Positions 41,440 through 49,747 of a DNA stretch of 64,000 bases are shown here, piece by piece; the stretch's first letter is position 1, and each line of letters starts with the position of its first letter. Both the position numbers and the translations under genes were made by a program. The notes below the pieces were generated by a model that saw nothing but the letters and a program-made list of their open reading frames with translations, did not search any database and was not told the DNA's origin. Source of the stretch: Candidatus Aminicenantota bacterium (GTDB taxonomy: Bacteria > Acidobacteriota > Aminicenantia > S016-38); assembly GCA_027068075.1 (NCBI GenBank), contig JAMOUJ010000006.1, forward strand, positions 282,706 to 346,705, read 5' to 3'.

Positions 41440-42752
41440 TACCGCTCCTCCGCCACCTTCAGCGCCCTGGTGAGTACGGGGTCCTTTCCGGACTTTATGT
41501 CCTCAACGGTTAATTCAACCTTCTCGTCGGGGCATATTCCCCGTCCCTCAAAGGGGGTTCCGTCGGGCATGTACTCCCTTTTCGCCCCTATGGCTACGGA
41601 GATGTCCCGGTTGAACATGTAGATGTAGGGCTGGCCGGAACTGCCGGCGGTTCTTTCGCCCACGATGAGGGCCCTGCCGTTGTCCTTAAAGGAGACCACG
41701 AAGTCTTCGCAGGCAGAGGCGCATCCTCTGTCGGTGAGGATGAGGAGTTTTCCTCTGAAGAGGGTGTTTTCGGGTTTCTGATAGGAAGGCGTCCACATGA
41801 GGTAGGAATTTCCGAAAAATCCCGTGAGCATTTCCAGAGGTTTTCTGGATTCCTTCGGTATGAGGTTACCGTAGGAGGCCAGAAATTCCTTGTAGGACCG
41901 GAAGAGGGCGATGCTGAGGAAGGTGGCTTCCGTCCAGAACCGGTAGGGCCTGTCCTGAAGGGCGTCCACCAGGGCCGAGGGGGTGTTTCCTCCGCTGTTG
42001 CCCCGCACATCCACTATTAAAACCCGGGCTCCGGAAAATTTTTTCACGAGTTCAAGGGCCTTCTTCTCAAGATCAGGCCTTTCAAAGCCGGGTATTTTTA
42101 TGTAGGCGACGCCTTCCTTCAGCCATTTCCCGGAGGCCTCCTTCTTGGCAGGAGGGGTTGGGGGGGCCTTCCTTTGAATTTTGACCTTTCCCTTCCCGGA
42201 AACCTGGAGGGTGAACACCCGGGGAAATAGGAACCTTCTGTATTGAATTTTAACCCTGGCCTCCCTGTCGCTGGAGGCGTTGATGTATTTTTTCTTGCTC
42301 TGGTAAAAGTCCTCAAAATCCTGGCCGTCTATTTTTTCTATTATGTCGCCCCTTTCCAATCCGGGGACCCGGCTTTCGGTGACCACCCATTTCCCTGAGA
42401 TATAGCGGAAGCGGAAGCCCAGGGGCTGGTTGAAGTTCTTAATAAGCCACCTGTCGTAATACCAGGAATGCCCGTTTCGCAATTTACTTATGAATTCCAT
42501 CATGAGCAGGTCAAAATCAAAACGGTTTTCGGTGTCCACGGCCCTTTTCAGGAATTCCCTGAAGGTGGAGTCCAGGGAAAAGTTGGGGATGGAATTCCAG
42601 TGGGAGAAATAGGTGTTTACCGCGGCGTAGGTCTTGGACAATATGAACATCCTTTCCGCCAGGGGAAGGGTGGTGGGTTCCGCCGGTCGGGCGAAACTTC
42701 CCGTAATAAACAGAGCCACCATGACCATAAACTTCAAAGCCTTCTTTTTCAC
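41439..42752 (-). CDS. secreted S41-family peptidase
   Basis: A 437-residue exported peptidase. The GTG start is chosen because AAGGAGG lies 5 bases upstream and a signal peptide begins there (KKKALKFMVMVALFITG). A PDZ-like part (about residues 95-150; GLERGDIIEKIDGQDFEDF) precedes the S41 domain (VLIVDVRGNSGGNTPSALVDALQ), with the nucleophile serine in LTDRGCASACEDF. S41 enzymes such as CtpA and tricorn core cut C-terminal peptides. Another part of the extracytoplasmic peptidase set. Confidence 0.88.
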   Translation of the reverse strand: MKKKALKFMVMVALFITGSFARPAEPTTLPLAERMFILSKTYAAVNTYFSHWNSIPNFSLDSTFREFLKRAVDTENRFDFDLLMMEFISKLRNGHSWYYDRWLIKNFNQPLGFRFRYISGKWVVTESRVPGLERGDIIEKIDGQDFEDFYQSKKKYINASSDREARVKIQYRRFLFPRVFTLQVSGKGKVKIQRKAPPTPPAKKEASGKWLKEGVAYIKIPGFERPDLEKKALELVKKFSGARVLIVDVRGNSGGNTPSALVDALQDRPYRFWTEATFLSIALFRSYKEFLASYGNLIPKESRKPLEMLTGFFGNSYLMWTPSYQKPENTLFRGKLLILTDRGCASACEDFVVSFKDNGRALIVGERTAGSSGQPYIYMFNRDISVAIGAKREYMPDGTPFEGRGICPDEKVELTVEDIKSGKDPVLTRALKVAEER

Positions 42753-42827
42753 ATTTACCTCCTTAGTCCTTCTTATCAATTCTTGAATACGGAAAACGGA
42801 AGGAAAGGTTTGAGAACCCGGGCCAGT

Positions 42828-43271
42828 TCAGAACTCCACCTCGTAGATTTCGTAATCGGTGGCCTTCATGCCCAGGGCTTCGTAAACCCCCATGGCCGGG
42901 GTATTCTCCCTGTCCACATAAAGCCTGAGTCCGCAGGCCCCCGCTTTCCTGGCCCTTTCAAACACATGGAGGAAAAGCCTCCGGAAAACCCCCTTTCCCC
43001 TTTCCTCCGGCAGGGTGTAAACGCTCTGAAGCCACCAGAAGTAGGCGTTCCTCCAGTCGCTCCACTCCCGGGTCACCATCAACTGGGAAATTATCCTTCC
43101 CCCTTCCTCCGCCACATAATAGGCGGCTTCCACATCACCCCTTAGAACCGCTGCGGTTCCTTTCTCTACCACCTTCGGGTTCAGAACTTTCCCTTCGGTT
43201 TCCCGGGCCATGGCCAGGTTGTTGGCGGTGATTTGCTTTAAATCCTCTATTCTTCCCTTCCTTATCTCCAT
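42828..43271 (-). CDS. GNAT-family N-acetyltransferase
   Basis: A 147-residue acetyltransferase. The acetyl-CoA loop region LQSVYTLPEERGKGVFRRLF is clear (Q/RxxGxG/A-like), and LRLYVDRENTPAMGVYEALGM is the usual second half. The substrate is unknown. Preceded by GGAGG on the minus strand. Confidence 0.88.
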   Translation of the reverse strand: MEIRKGRIEDLKQITANNLAMARETEGKVLNPKVVEKGTAAVLRGDVEAAYYVAEEGGRIISQLMVTREWSDWRNAYFWWLQSVYTLPEERGKGVFRRLFLHVFERARKAGACGLRLYVDRENTPAMGVYEALGMKATDYEIYEVEF

Positions 43272-43280
43272 ACCTCCATT

Positions 43281-43309
43281 TTACCAGGCGTTGGAGGAAG
43301 TTATATAAT
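43281..43309 (+). promoter_or_regulatory. sigma-70 promoter, leaderless, of the signalling island
   Basis: TTACCA (43281-43286), a 17-base spacer and TATAAT (43304-43309), 6 bases before the ATG at 43316. No Shine-Dalgarno sequence at the correct distance. Confidence 0.65.
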
Positions 43310-43315
43310 TTTAGT

Positions 43316-44521
43316 ATGAGGGTTTTGCGGTTCGGGATGGTGGGCGTGATCCTTTCCGGCCTTCTCCTTCCCCTTTCCCTGAAGAAAGTTGAGGAAAGGG
43401 ATTGGGAATTTCCAGGGGCAAAACTACACATGGTGGCCGGGGACTTCGCCGTGGTCAACTGGCAGGGGCTTTCCCTGGGCATTGACGGGTGGGGCAGGAG
43501 GGCCTTCACCGTTCCCGTGAGGAATTACATCATAAGCGGAGGGAAACTTTACTGCCTGGAAAAAAGGGCCCTTTTGAGGTTCGGCAGGGACGGCCTGGAG
43601 AACATGTGGGAGATAAAGGACCCTCCCCCGGTCCTTTCGGGCTTCAGTTTTGAGGTAGTTAGGGCAGGGGATTCCTTTTTCCTGTTTTACCAGTTGGCCC
43701 CCATCTACAGGGAGGGAGGGGGAGCCAGGGAGGTTTTTCTGTACAGGCTGGAGAGGGGCGTTTTTAAGCGGGTGTTCAGGACCAAAACGGGTCTGTGCAT
43801 GAGCGCATTTCGTTTCACCCCCTGGGGATTTCTCTTCGTGGCACCCCAGGTTCTAAACGGGACCTTTTACCGTGGGTTTACCGACTTCAGGGCCGCCGTG
43901 GGCCTTTTGAGCCCTCGGGGGGTGATGCTTTCCCACCTGAACTTCATGGGGAGGTATGTGTATCCCAGGGTTTACAAAATAAGGGGAAAGAGGGCCTTCG
44001 TAGGTTGGAGTGAAATATGGGAAGGAAAACACCGCTCCGGCCTTCTGAGGTTGGACCTTGAGACCTGGACCGTGGAAAAGGAGGTGGGGTTTGAGGGTTT
44101 CGGGAATACCTTTACCTTTCCCCTTGACCTCTTTCTACCTGGGAAATTTCCCGTATTCATCTTCACCGCCTCGGGGAAACTCCTGGTCTTCAGCGACGAC
44201 CTTGAACTTATAAGGGAGGTCCCCCTGGGCCTGCGGCCTCCCCGTTTGTCCTCAAAGGAGATTTACCTGCCGGTGATGATGTACATGGGAAAAACGAAGG
44301 GACATTATTTCCTGTTTATACATCCCAGGAAGATGCACGCAGACCCCTATGTGTTTCTACCACAACCCCTGGGAAAACACCTCGTCCTTCTGGACCGGGA
44401 CCTTGATGTGGTGGAGCATATTTCGGTGTCCGGAAACGGACAGATTTTCCTTGACGCCGGGGAGGGAATCGTCTCCGTGGTGAAGGGAGGGAAAATTGAG
44501 GTATTCAGGTTTTCTCCTTAG
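43316..44521 (+). CDS. secreted beta-rich protein, probable propeller, function unknown
   Basis: A 401-residue protein with a signal peptide (about 1-22) and repeated short beta units (YIISGGKLYCLEKRALLRFGRDG, LVFSDDLELIREVPL, HLVLLDRDLDVVEHISV) as in beta-propeller proteins. No catalytic motif is recognised. The kinase gene that follows begins inside it and has a similar N-terminal region, so this may be a periplasmic partner or a diverged duplicate. Confidence 0.6.
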   Translation: MRVLRFGMVGVILSGLLLPLSLKKVEERDWEFPGAKLHMVAGDFAVVNWQGLSLGIDGWGRRAFTVPVRNYIISGGKLYCLEKRALLRFGRDGLENMWEIKDPPPVLSGFSFEVVRAGDSFFLFYQLAPIYREGGGAREVFLYRLERGVFKRVFRTKTGLCMSAFRFTPWGFLFVAPQVLNGTFYRGFTDFRAAVGLLSPRGVMLSHLNFMGRYVYPRVYKIRGKRAFVGWSEIWEGKHRSGLLRLDLETWTVEKEVGFEGFGNTFTFPLDLFLPGKFPVFIFTASGKLLVFSDDLELIREVPLGLRPPRLSSKEIYLPVMMYMGKTKGHYFLFIHPRKMHADPYVFLPQPLGKHLVLLDRDLDVVEHISVSGNGQIFLDAGEGIVSVVKGGKIEVFRFSP

Positions 44522-46535
44522 TTTAAGTCTTTTCCTCTACGCCTGGCAGCCTCCCTACCGGGTGAAAATCTTCCCTTCGCCCTATCCCATATCCTCCTTT
44601 ACCTTCTGCCGCCGGCCGGTGGTTTTGGCCGGAGACAGGGTTTTCGCCCTGGGAGAGGAGAAACTGGAACCCCTCTTCGCCCTTCCCTTCAGGGCCCGGG
44701 GAATATACTGTTTTGAGGACAAGTTGTTCTTCACCGGCAACGGTGGGATTTTTGACGAAAAGGGAAGGAGGGTTTTCGCCTGGAAGGGGAGGCCCCTAAG
44801 GGTTATGGAGTACAGGGGGGACCTCTGGATGGTTTTTCCGGACAAAATCCTTTCCCTGGGGGGACAGTCCTTCTCCCTTCCCTCGCCGCCCCTCATCCTA
44901 GGAAGGGGGGCCGTGGTGGGGCGGGATTGGGCCCTGGTGGAGGGAGGGAAATGGCTGAAACTCAGGAGGAAGGTGAGTTTTACCGGCCTTCGGATGGGGC
45001 TGGCCTGGTGGGACGGTCGGTCTCTTCTTTACGCCTCCTCGCCCTCGGAATTCTGCCTCACCGGGGAGAGGTTTCGCCAGTTCAGGGTTAAGGGAGAATT
45101 GAAGGGGGTGGGGACGATGAAGGAACTTCTCTGGGCGGTTACCGCCTCGGGAAGGAGGGGGAAACTTTTGATTTTTCCCCGGTTTCCAGAGAAGAAAATA
45201 CCGCCCAGGTGGAGGGAACAAACCCTGGAGTACATTCCCCACCTGGTGGGAAGCAACGGCTCCTTCCTGGTGGTGGCCGGTAAACTGGGACCCATTGAAA
45301 TATATCCTTCCAGTTTGGAGTTTTCCTTTTCTATACCGGGGCTTAATTATAGCCCCCTGATAGACCTCAGGATAATGGATGTGGACGGCAACGGGGAGGA
45401 GGACATGGTTATGAACATAAAGGGGAGTTTCTCCGAGAACGCCTGGCGGGGGATCGCCGTCCTTTATTCCCAGATGGGGGCGGTCTTCCGGGAGATAAAG
45501 AGGTATGAGAGGCTTTACCGCCGGGCCCTGAGGATGGGGAAGTACAGGGAGGCTCTCAAAAACCTGGAGGAGGCCCTTTACCTTTCCAATTATGTCTCCT
45601 TCTCCCGGACCAAGGAACTCTTCCGGGAGAGGGCGGCCCTGTTGCGGAGAATGAGGAGAATGGAGGCCTTCAAAAACATAGGACACGGGGTTTTGAGCCT
45701 GGCGGTTTTTCTCGTTCTGATCTTCCTTCTGATGAGGAGGAGGGAGAGGGAGAGACCTCCCCGGGACGGAGCCCTGGAGGAGATATCCGGGTCAAAATTT
45801 CTCCACACCGTCCAGCAGGAACTGAAAGCCCTCCTGTCCTTCACCGGAAGGGATTTTGAGGAGGAATGGAGAAGAAGGAAAAAGGCCTTTGAGGAACTTT
45901 ACAGAAACTTCACCTCTCCGGAGGCTTCCTTTGAGGGGGCCTCCAGGGTTTGGAGGAAACTCCACGCCAGGATAAGCAAGAGACTGAAGGTTCTCGCCGA
46001 GAGGCCCGACAGGCGGGCCGCCGAGGAACTTCTCCTTCTGGTTCTGGAACTCCGGGACAGGGTTCATCGGTTGAGGACCAGCCTCCTGTCCGTTCTCCGC
46101 CGGGCCGTGGAAAAGGAGTACATCCTGGCCTCCCAGAGGGGCATAAAAATGGTGGTGGACCTCCGTCCCACGGGGACCATTTTCAAGGTTCTGTATCCGG
46201 AGACGGCCTTTAAATACGAGACGGCTTTCACCAACATCATAAGGAATGCCATAGAGTCCTTTGAAGGAGTGGAAAGGGAGATCCCTGTGATTCTGGTGGA
46301 GGGGGAGGAGGACTCCCGCCATGTCTTTATAAGGATAAAGGACAACGGCAAGGGTATAGATCCCCGGGACCTTGACCGGATATTTAGCCCTGGGTGGACC
46401 AAGGGCAAGGAGGGGGGGACCGGATTTGGTCTTGCGGGGGTGGACGAACTTTTTAAAAAATACGGGCACATAGAGGTCCATTCCACCCCGGGGAAAGGCA
46501 CGGAGTTCATCATAAGGTGGTATGCAGTGGCATGA
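44496..46535 (+). CDS. sensor histidine kinase with periplasmic propeller domain and atypical phosphoacceptor region
   Basis: A 679-residue protein. TTG start with GGGAGGG upstream; signal peptide, then a beta-propeller-like region (about 20-330) ending with a calcium-site-like DVDGNGEED; a TPR-like helix pair (about 335-390); a membrane helix (LSLAVFLVLIFLLM, about 400); and a cytoplasmic kinase part. The ATPase domain is intact: N box NIIRNAIESF, G1 DNGKGI, G2 GTGFGLAGV. A canonical H-E/D-x-x-N/T box is not seen; DRVHRLRTSL or LHTVQQEL could carry the phosphorylated His. The response regulator gene follows within 30 bases, so both likely form a pair. Confidence 0.82.
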   Translation: MRYSGFLLSLSLFLYAWQPPYRVKIFPSPYPISSFTFCRRPVVLAGDRVFALGEEKLEPLFALPFRARGIYCFEDKLFFTGNGGIFDEKGRRVFAWKGRPLRVMEYRGDLWMVFPDKILSLGGQSFSLPSPPLILGRGAVVGRDWALVEGGKWLKLRRKVSFTGLRMGLAWWDGRSLLYASSPSEFCLTGERFRQFRVKGELKGVGTMKELLWAVTASGRRGKLLIFPRFPEKKIPPRWREQTLEYIPHLVGSNGSFLVVAGKLGPIEIYPSSLEFSFSIPGLNYSPLIDLRIMDVDGNGEEDMVMNIKGSFSENAWRGIAVLYSQMGAVFREIKRYERLYRRALRMGKYREALKNLEEALYLSNYVSFSRTKELFRERAALLRRMRRMEAFKNIGHGVLSLAVFLVLIFLLMRRRERERPPRDGALEEISGSKFLHTVQQELKALLSFTGRDFEEEWRRRKKAFEELYRNFTSPEASFEGASRVWRKLHARISKRLKVLAERPDRRAAEELLLLVLELRDRVHRLRTSLLSVLRRAVEKEYILASQRGIKMVVDLRPTGTIFKVLYPETAFKYETAFTNIIRNAIESFEGVEREIPVILVEGEEDSRHVFIRIKDNGKGIDPRDLDRIFSPGWTKGKEGGTGFGLAGVDELFKKYGHIEVHSTPGKGTEFIIRWYAVA

Positions 46536-46543
46536 TTTTTGCT
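46527..46543 (+). promoter_or_regulatory. sigma-54 promoter upstream of the activator gene
   Basis: GTGGCATGATTTTTGCT fits the -24/-12 consensus (GG at 46529-46530, ten bases, GC at 46541-46542). It overlaps the end of the kinase gene; transcription would start near 46553, about 12 bases before the activator ATG. Confidence 0.75.
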
Positions 46544-46564
46544 TGTTCTTTTTTGAGGTGAATC

Positions 46565-47926
46565 ATGCTTGTTTACATCGTAGACGATGAGAAAAGGATT
46601 TACCGGGTCATCAAAAAATTTTTCCCTGAGGTGGAGGTCCGTTATTTTCCCGACGGTCCCAGTCTCTTCGGGGCCCTGGAGGAAAGGCTTCCGGACCTGG
46701 TCCTGGTGGACCTGGTGTTCAAAACGACCTCTTCCGACCGCCTCCTCTCCAAAAACCTTCCGGAAAAGGAAGGTCTTGCGATAAGCGAGAGGATAAAAGA
46801 AAAATATCCGGAACTCAGGGTTTACCTCATATCCCGCTACGCGGACATGGATGTGCTGGGCTATCTCTCCAGGAAGGGTATAGAATTTCTGGATACCGGG
46901 TGGGACGATTTCAGCCTCAAGATGAAACTGGAGAGGGCCCTGGGACGGGAGGACCCGCCGGGAGACCACGGGGACCTTCAGAAGACCCTGGCAAAATTTG
47001 GGTTTTACACCGCCAGTCCCAGGATCCTTTTCCAGGTGAAGGAACTGGACCTCAGTCCGGGCTCCCGGGAAAAGGTCCTCTTCGTCGGGGAAACCGGCAC
47101 CGGGAAAAACACCCTGGCCATGGCGGTTCACAAAATCGTGAACGGGACCTCCGCCCCTTTCCTTTCCGTCCACCTTCCCACGGTGCCGGACAGCCTCTTT
47201 GAATCGGAGATCTTCGGATACGAAAAGGGGGCCTTCACCGGGGCCGAGACCACCAAGAGGGGCGTTCTGGACCGGGCGGCGGGGGGCACGGTTTTCTTTG
47301 ACGAGATAGCCCTCATCGGCGAAAGGCTCCAGTCCAAACTTCTCCAACTTCTGGAGGCTCCCTCCTTTTTCAGGGTTGGGGGAACCAGGGCCGTGCCCAT
47401 AAAGGCGAAGATCATGGGAGCCACCATGATGGGAAAGGTTATGCCGGCCCTACGGTTTCGCTTTCACAAGGTGATTTACCTTCCTCCCCTGAGGGAGAGG
47501 AGGGAGGATGTAGCCCACATGGTGGAGGTTTATCGCCGGAAGGGTTTGAAACTCACCCCCTCCTCCGAGAGGTTTTTGAAGGAGGAGGCCGATTATCCGG
47601 GAAACATGAGGATGCTCGTAAACATCCTGGAGGAACTTCTCAGGTCCGGAGACGGGTCCCTGGAGAGAACCTACGAGGCCTGGAGGCAACACCTGAAGGA
47701 TACCGACGGCGTAGAAGAGACCCCCGGCACCGGGGTGGGCCTCCGTGATCTGGTGGACTGGATGAGAAGAAACAAAAAATCCTTCAGGGAAATGGAGGAC
47801 GAAATCCTTGTGGCCCTGTTGAAGGAGGGGGCTTCAACGGAGGAAATAATGGCCCTTCTGGGCATAGGAAGAACCACCTTCTTCCGCAAGAAAAAGGAAC
47901 TGGCATGGAAAATGGGCAAGAATTAG
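46565..47926 (+). CDS. sigma-54-dependent activator with atypical receiver domain
   Basis: A 453-residue bacterial enhancer-binding protein. Receiver (about 1-135): VDDE and phospho-Asp candidate in LVLVDLVF are present, but a ~17-residue insert follows, and the conserved Lys-Pro is replaced (FLDTGWDD). AAA+ domain: GETGTGKN, GAFTGA intact, Walker B VFFDEIA; the arginine-finger region is shortened (MPALRFRFHKVIYLPPLRERRED). C-terminal HTH: TEEIMALLGIGRTTFFRK. GAGGTGA precedes the ATG. It is probably the partner of the kinase and the activator of the two nearby sigma-54 promoters. Confidence 0.88.
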   Translation: MLVYIVDDEKRIYRVIKKFFPEVEVRYFPDGPSLFGALEERLPDLVLVDLVFKTTSSDRLLSKNLPEKEGLAISERIKEKYPELRVYLISRYADMDVLGYLSRKGIEFLDTGWDDFSLKMKLERALGREDPPGDHGDLQKTLAKFGFYTASPRILFQVKELDLSPGSREKVLFVGETGTGKNTLAMAVHKIVNGTSAPFLSVHLPTVPDSLFESEIFGYEKGAFTGAETTKRGVLDRAAGGTVFFDEIALIGERLQSKLLQLLEAPSFFRVGGTRAVPIKAKIMGATMMGKVMPALRFRFHKVIYLPPLRERREDVAHMVEVYRRKGLKLTPSSERFLKEEADYPGNMRMLVNILEELLRSGDGSLERTYEAWRQHLKDTDGVEETPGTGVGLRDLVDWMRRNKKSFREMEDEILVALLKEGASTEEIMALLGIGRTTFFRKKKELAWKMGKN

Positions 47927-47951
47927 ACCGGGGATGGAAGGGTTCCCTGGA

Positions 47952-47987
47952 GTTCCATGATGGCACCGGTAGGTTCCAGAATGGAAC
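47952..47987. promoter_or_regulatory. tandem enhancer dyads GTTCCA-N3-TGGAAC
   Basis: GTTCCAGAATGGAAC (47973-47987) is a perfect dyad. GTTCCATGATGGCAC (47952-47966) is a copy with one change. Centres are 21 bp apart, two helical turns, and about 170-190 bp upstream of the -24 element at 48150. Additional half-sites: GTTCC at 47942 and TGGAAC at 48050-48055. Likely binding sites of the activator encoded just upstream. Confidence 0.7.
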
Positions 47988-48147
47988 TATGCGGGCCGCC
48001 CTGGCGGCGTTAAATTCGGAGGGTATTTTAGGAGTTTCTAATCCCAAAATGGAACTGAAGGGATGGGGGTATCGGGTAAAGGAAGGAGGGAAGGTGAGAA
48101 GAATCAGGTCTCCAGGGCATTTTCTTTCGATCGCCCTTTTTAAATTT

Positions 48148-48164
48148 TAGGCACGGTTTTTGCT
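48148..48164 (+). promoter_or_regulatory. sigma-54 promoter of the PPC-lipoprotein gene
   Basis: TTAGGCACGGTTTTTGCTG region: GG (48150-48151), ten bases, GC (48162-48163), with the GGCACG and TTTGCT halves of the consensus. Transcription would begin near 48174, 24 bases before the TTG start. This intergenic space (47927-48197) otherwise holds the enhancer dyads and no credible gene. Confidence 0.85.
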
Positions 48165-48197
48165 GTCAGGGGAATGGGAGTATTTAGGAGGTGAATA

Positions 48198-49004
48198 TTG
48201 AGGTATTTTTGGGTTAACCTGGTGGGGGCTCTGGTCTTTGCTGCCGCAGTATCCAGCGTTCTTACCGGGTGTTGCACGCTCTTTTGTAATTCCGGAAACT
48301 CCGATTCTTCGGAGGCGGAGTTTCTTTCCATGGGGAGGTGGCAGGTGGGCGAGGTTGGTCCCGGGGGGGTGAAATGGTACAGGTTCAGGGTTGGGAAGCC
48401 GGGGGAAGTGGCCGCCCAGTTGATTTTAAACGGTGATTACTGCACCCACATATACATCTACGACACCGATCAGACCACCGAGGTTGCCTGGGATTTCACC
48501 TGCAGAAGGGGGGAGGCTTATCTGGCGGAGGCGAAGTACGATCTGGGGACCGGGGAATATTATCTGAAGGTGGAGGGAAGGCCGGGGACCGGTTACAGGC
48601 TCCGGGTGAAAAACAGGCAGGTGCGCTGGAGAGCCGATGCCGAGCCCAACGACATTGACGGCGAAGCCCGGAGAGTTTTTCCGGGAATGTGGGTGAGCGG
48701 AGCGGTGGGTTTTTACTCGGGTGGCCATCGGGATGTTCAGGATTGGTATTCGTTGAAGGTGGATTTCCCCGCCAGACTCACCGCCCTCTTAAATGTGGAC
48801 AGGGATAGGTGCGCCTACCTTTACCTTTACGGGGGGGACGGGGTGGATGCCCTTGCCCGGGGATGGACCTGTAGCGAATCCCATTCCGCCAAACTGGATT
48901 ATCACGGGGTCAGACCCGGAAGGTATTATCTGGTGGTTCAGGCCCCTTTTGGAACGGGCTACCGGTTCCTATACAAACTTCTCCGAAGGGAAGGGGAAAG
49001 ATGA
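48198..49004 (+). CDS. lipoprotein with two PPC-type beta domains
   Basis: A 268-residue exported protein. TTG start after TAGGAGGTGA. The signal ends in the lipobox LTGC, so Cys24 is probably lipidated. Two similar domains follow (about 45-135 and 150-262), each with the bacterial pre-peptidase C-terminal pattern: GGVKWYRFRV / DVQDWYSLKV, THIYIYDTDQ / CAYLYLYGGDG, and GTGEYYLKVEG / RPGRYYLVVQA. There is no catalytic domain. A role at the cell surface is likely; the exact role is unknown. Probable sigma-54 target. Confidence 0.82.
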   Translation: MRYFWVNLVGALVFAAAVSSVLTGCCTLFCNSGNSDSSEAEFLSMGRWQVGEVGPGGVKWYRFRVGKPGEVAAQLILNGDYCTHIYIYDTDQTTEVAWDFTCRRGEAYLAEAKYDLGTGEYYLKVEGRPGTGYRLRVKNRQVRWRADAEPNDIDGEARRVFPGMWVSGAVGFYSGGHRDVQDWYSLKVDFPARLTALLNVDRDRCAYLYLYGGDGVDALARGWTCSESHSAKLDYHGVRPGRYYLVVQAPFGTGYRFLYKLLRREGER

Positions 49005-49113
49005 ATCTTGCGGGAGGGCACAGAACCCTTCGGAGAGTTTTCTTTTAAGGCTTAAGGGATGTCGTGGGAAGTTCAATGTTTTTACGGGGGTGAGGAGGAA
49101 AGTGGGGTGGGGA

Positions 49114-49152
49114 ACCTCCCCTTCCGCCTTCCGCACAGGCCCCCGGGGAGGT
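49114..49152 (+). promoter_or_regulatory. possible RNA hairpin covering a ribosome binding site
   Basis: ACCTCCCC (49114-49121) is perfectly complementary to GGGGAGGT (49145-49152), which is the Shine-Dalgarno region of the next gene. A GGGG at 49109-49112 could pair with the same CCCC instead. The loop is 23 bases. This could limit translation of the PP2C-like protein. Confidence 0.4.
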
Positions 49153-49156
49153 GAAC

Positions 49157-49738
49157 ATGAAAATTGAATACACGGCCTGTAAGGCAGGGAAGGAAAACCG
49201 GAGCATCCTTCTGCTCAACGGGAAAATCGTTGAGGAGGAGAGGTGGCAGGGTTTTGGTTTGATCCTGGGGGAGGCCGCATACTTCGCCCTGGGATGGACC
49301 CTGGAGCCCCGGGGTCGGGCCCGGGAGAGAACCCGGGAGATTCTGGAGGAACTCCGGTCCTGCCGGGGGATAAGCGGGGAAAGGGTTGAGGAGATAATCC
49401 GCAGGGTTTCCCGGGACGGCCAGGAAAATTTTATCCTTCTGGTCATCAAGGACGATAAATTTCGGGTTTACCGGGCCGGGGACGGTTTCCTGTACCGGAA
49501 GTGGGGGAGGAAGTTGCTCCCCCTGATTTCCAGCGGTGAGGCCTCCATCTTCCCATGTCATCGCCTGGGACAGGGGATGATACAGGCGGTGGAACTCACC
49601 CTCGTGGACGGGGAGGTCCTCATCATGACCAGCCCCCCGGTGGAAAAGGATGAAGTCTTGTATCCGGAACTTCTGGCCTCTGAAAATTCTCCCGGGGAAA
49701 CCTCCTTCATCAAGGTGGAAGTGAAGATGAGCGGATGA
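49157..49738 (+). CDS. PP2C-like phosphatase domain protein, reduced
   Basis: A 193-residue protein. The middle (NFILLVIKDDKFRVYRAGDGFLYR) and end (LTLVDGEVLIMTSPPVEKDE) resemble the 'VGDSRxY' and 'GDxLLLxSDG' segments of PP2C/SpoIIE phosphatases, but the aspartates are partly replaced (SPPV where SDG is expected) and it is shorter than usual. It could be an inactive relative or a divergent enzyme. ATG at 49157 after GGGGAGGTGA; a GTG at 49151 is less likely. It follows the lipoprotein gene and may share its sigma-54 transcript. Confidence 0.5.
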   Translation: MKIEYTACKAGKENRSILLLNGKIVEEERWQGFGLILGEAAYFALGWTLEPRGRARERTREILEELRSCRGISGERVEEIIRRVSRDGQENFILLVIKDDKFRVYRAGDGFLYRKWGRKLLPLISSGEASIFPCHRLGQGMIQAVELTLVDGEVLIMTSPPVEKDEVLYPELLASENSPGETSFIKVEVKMSG

Positions 49739-49747
49739 TGACCCGGC

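Noticed and set aside
47905-48150. An 81-residue open frame between the sigma-54 activator and the lipoprotein gene
   Set aside because: It starts inside the activator gene in another frame, has no ribosome site, and its sequence is explained by the enhancer dyads and promoter.
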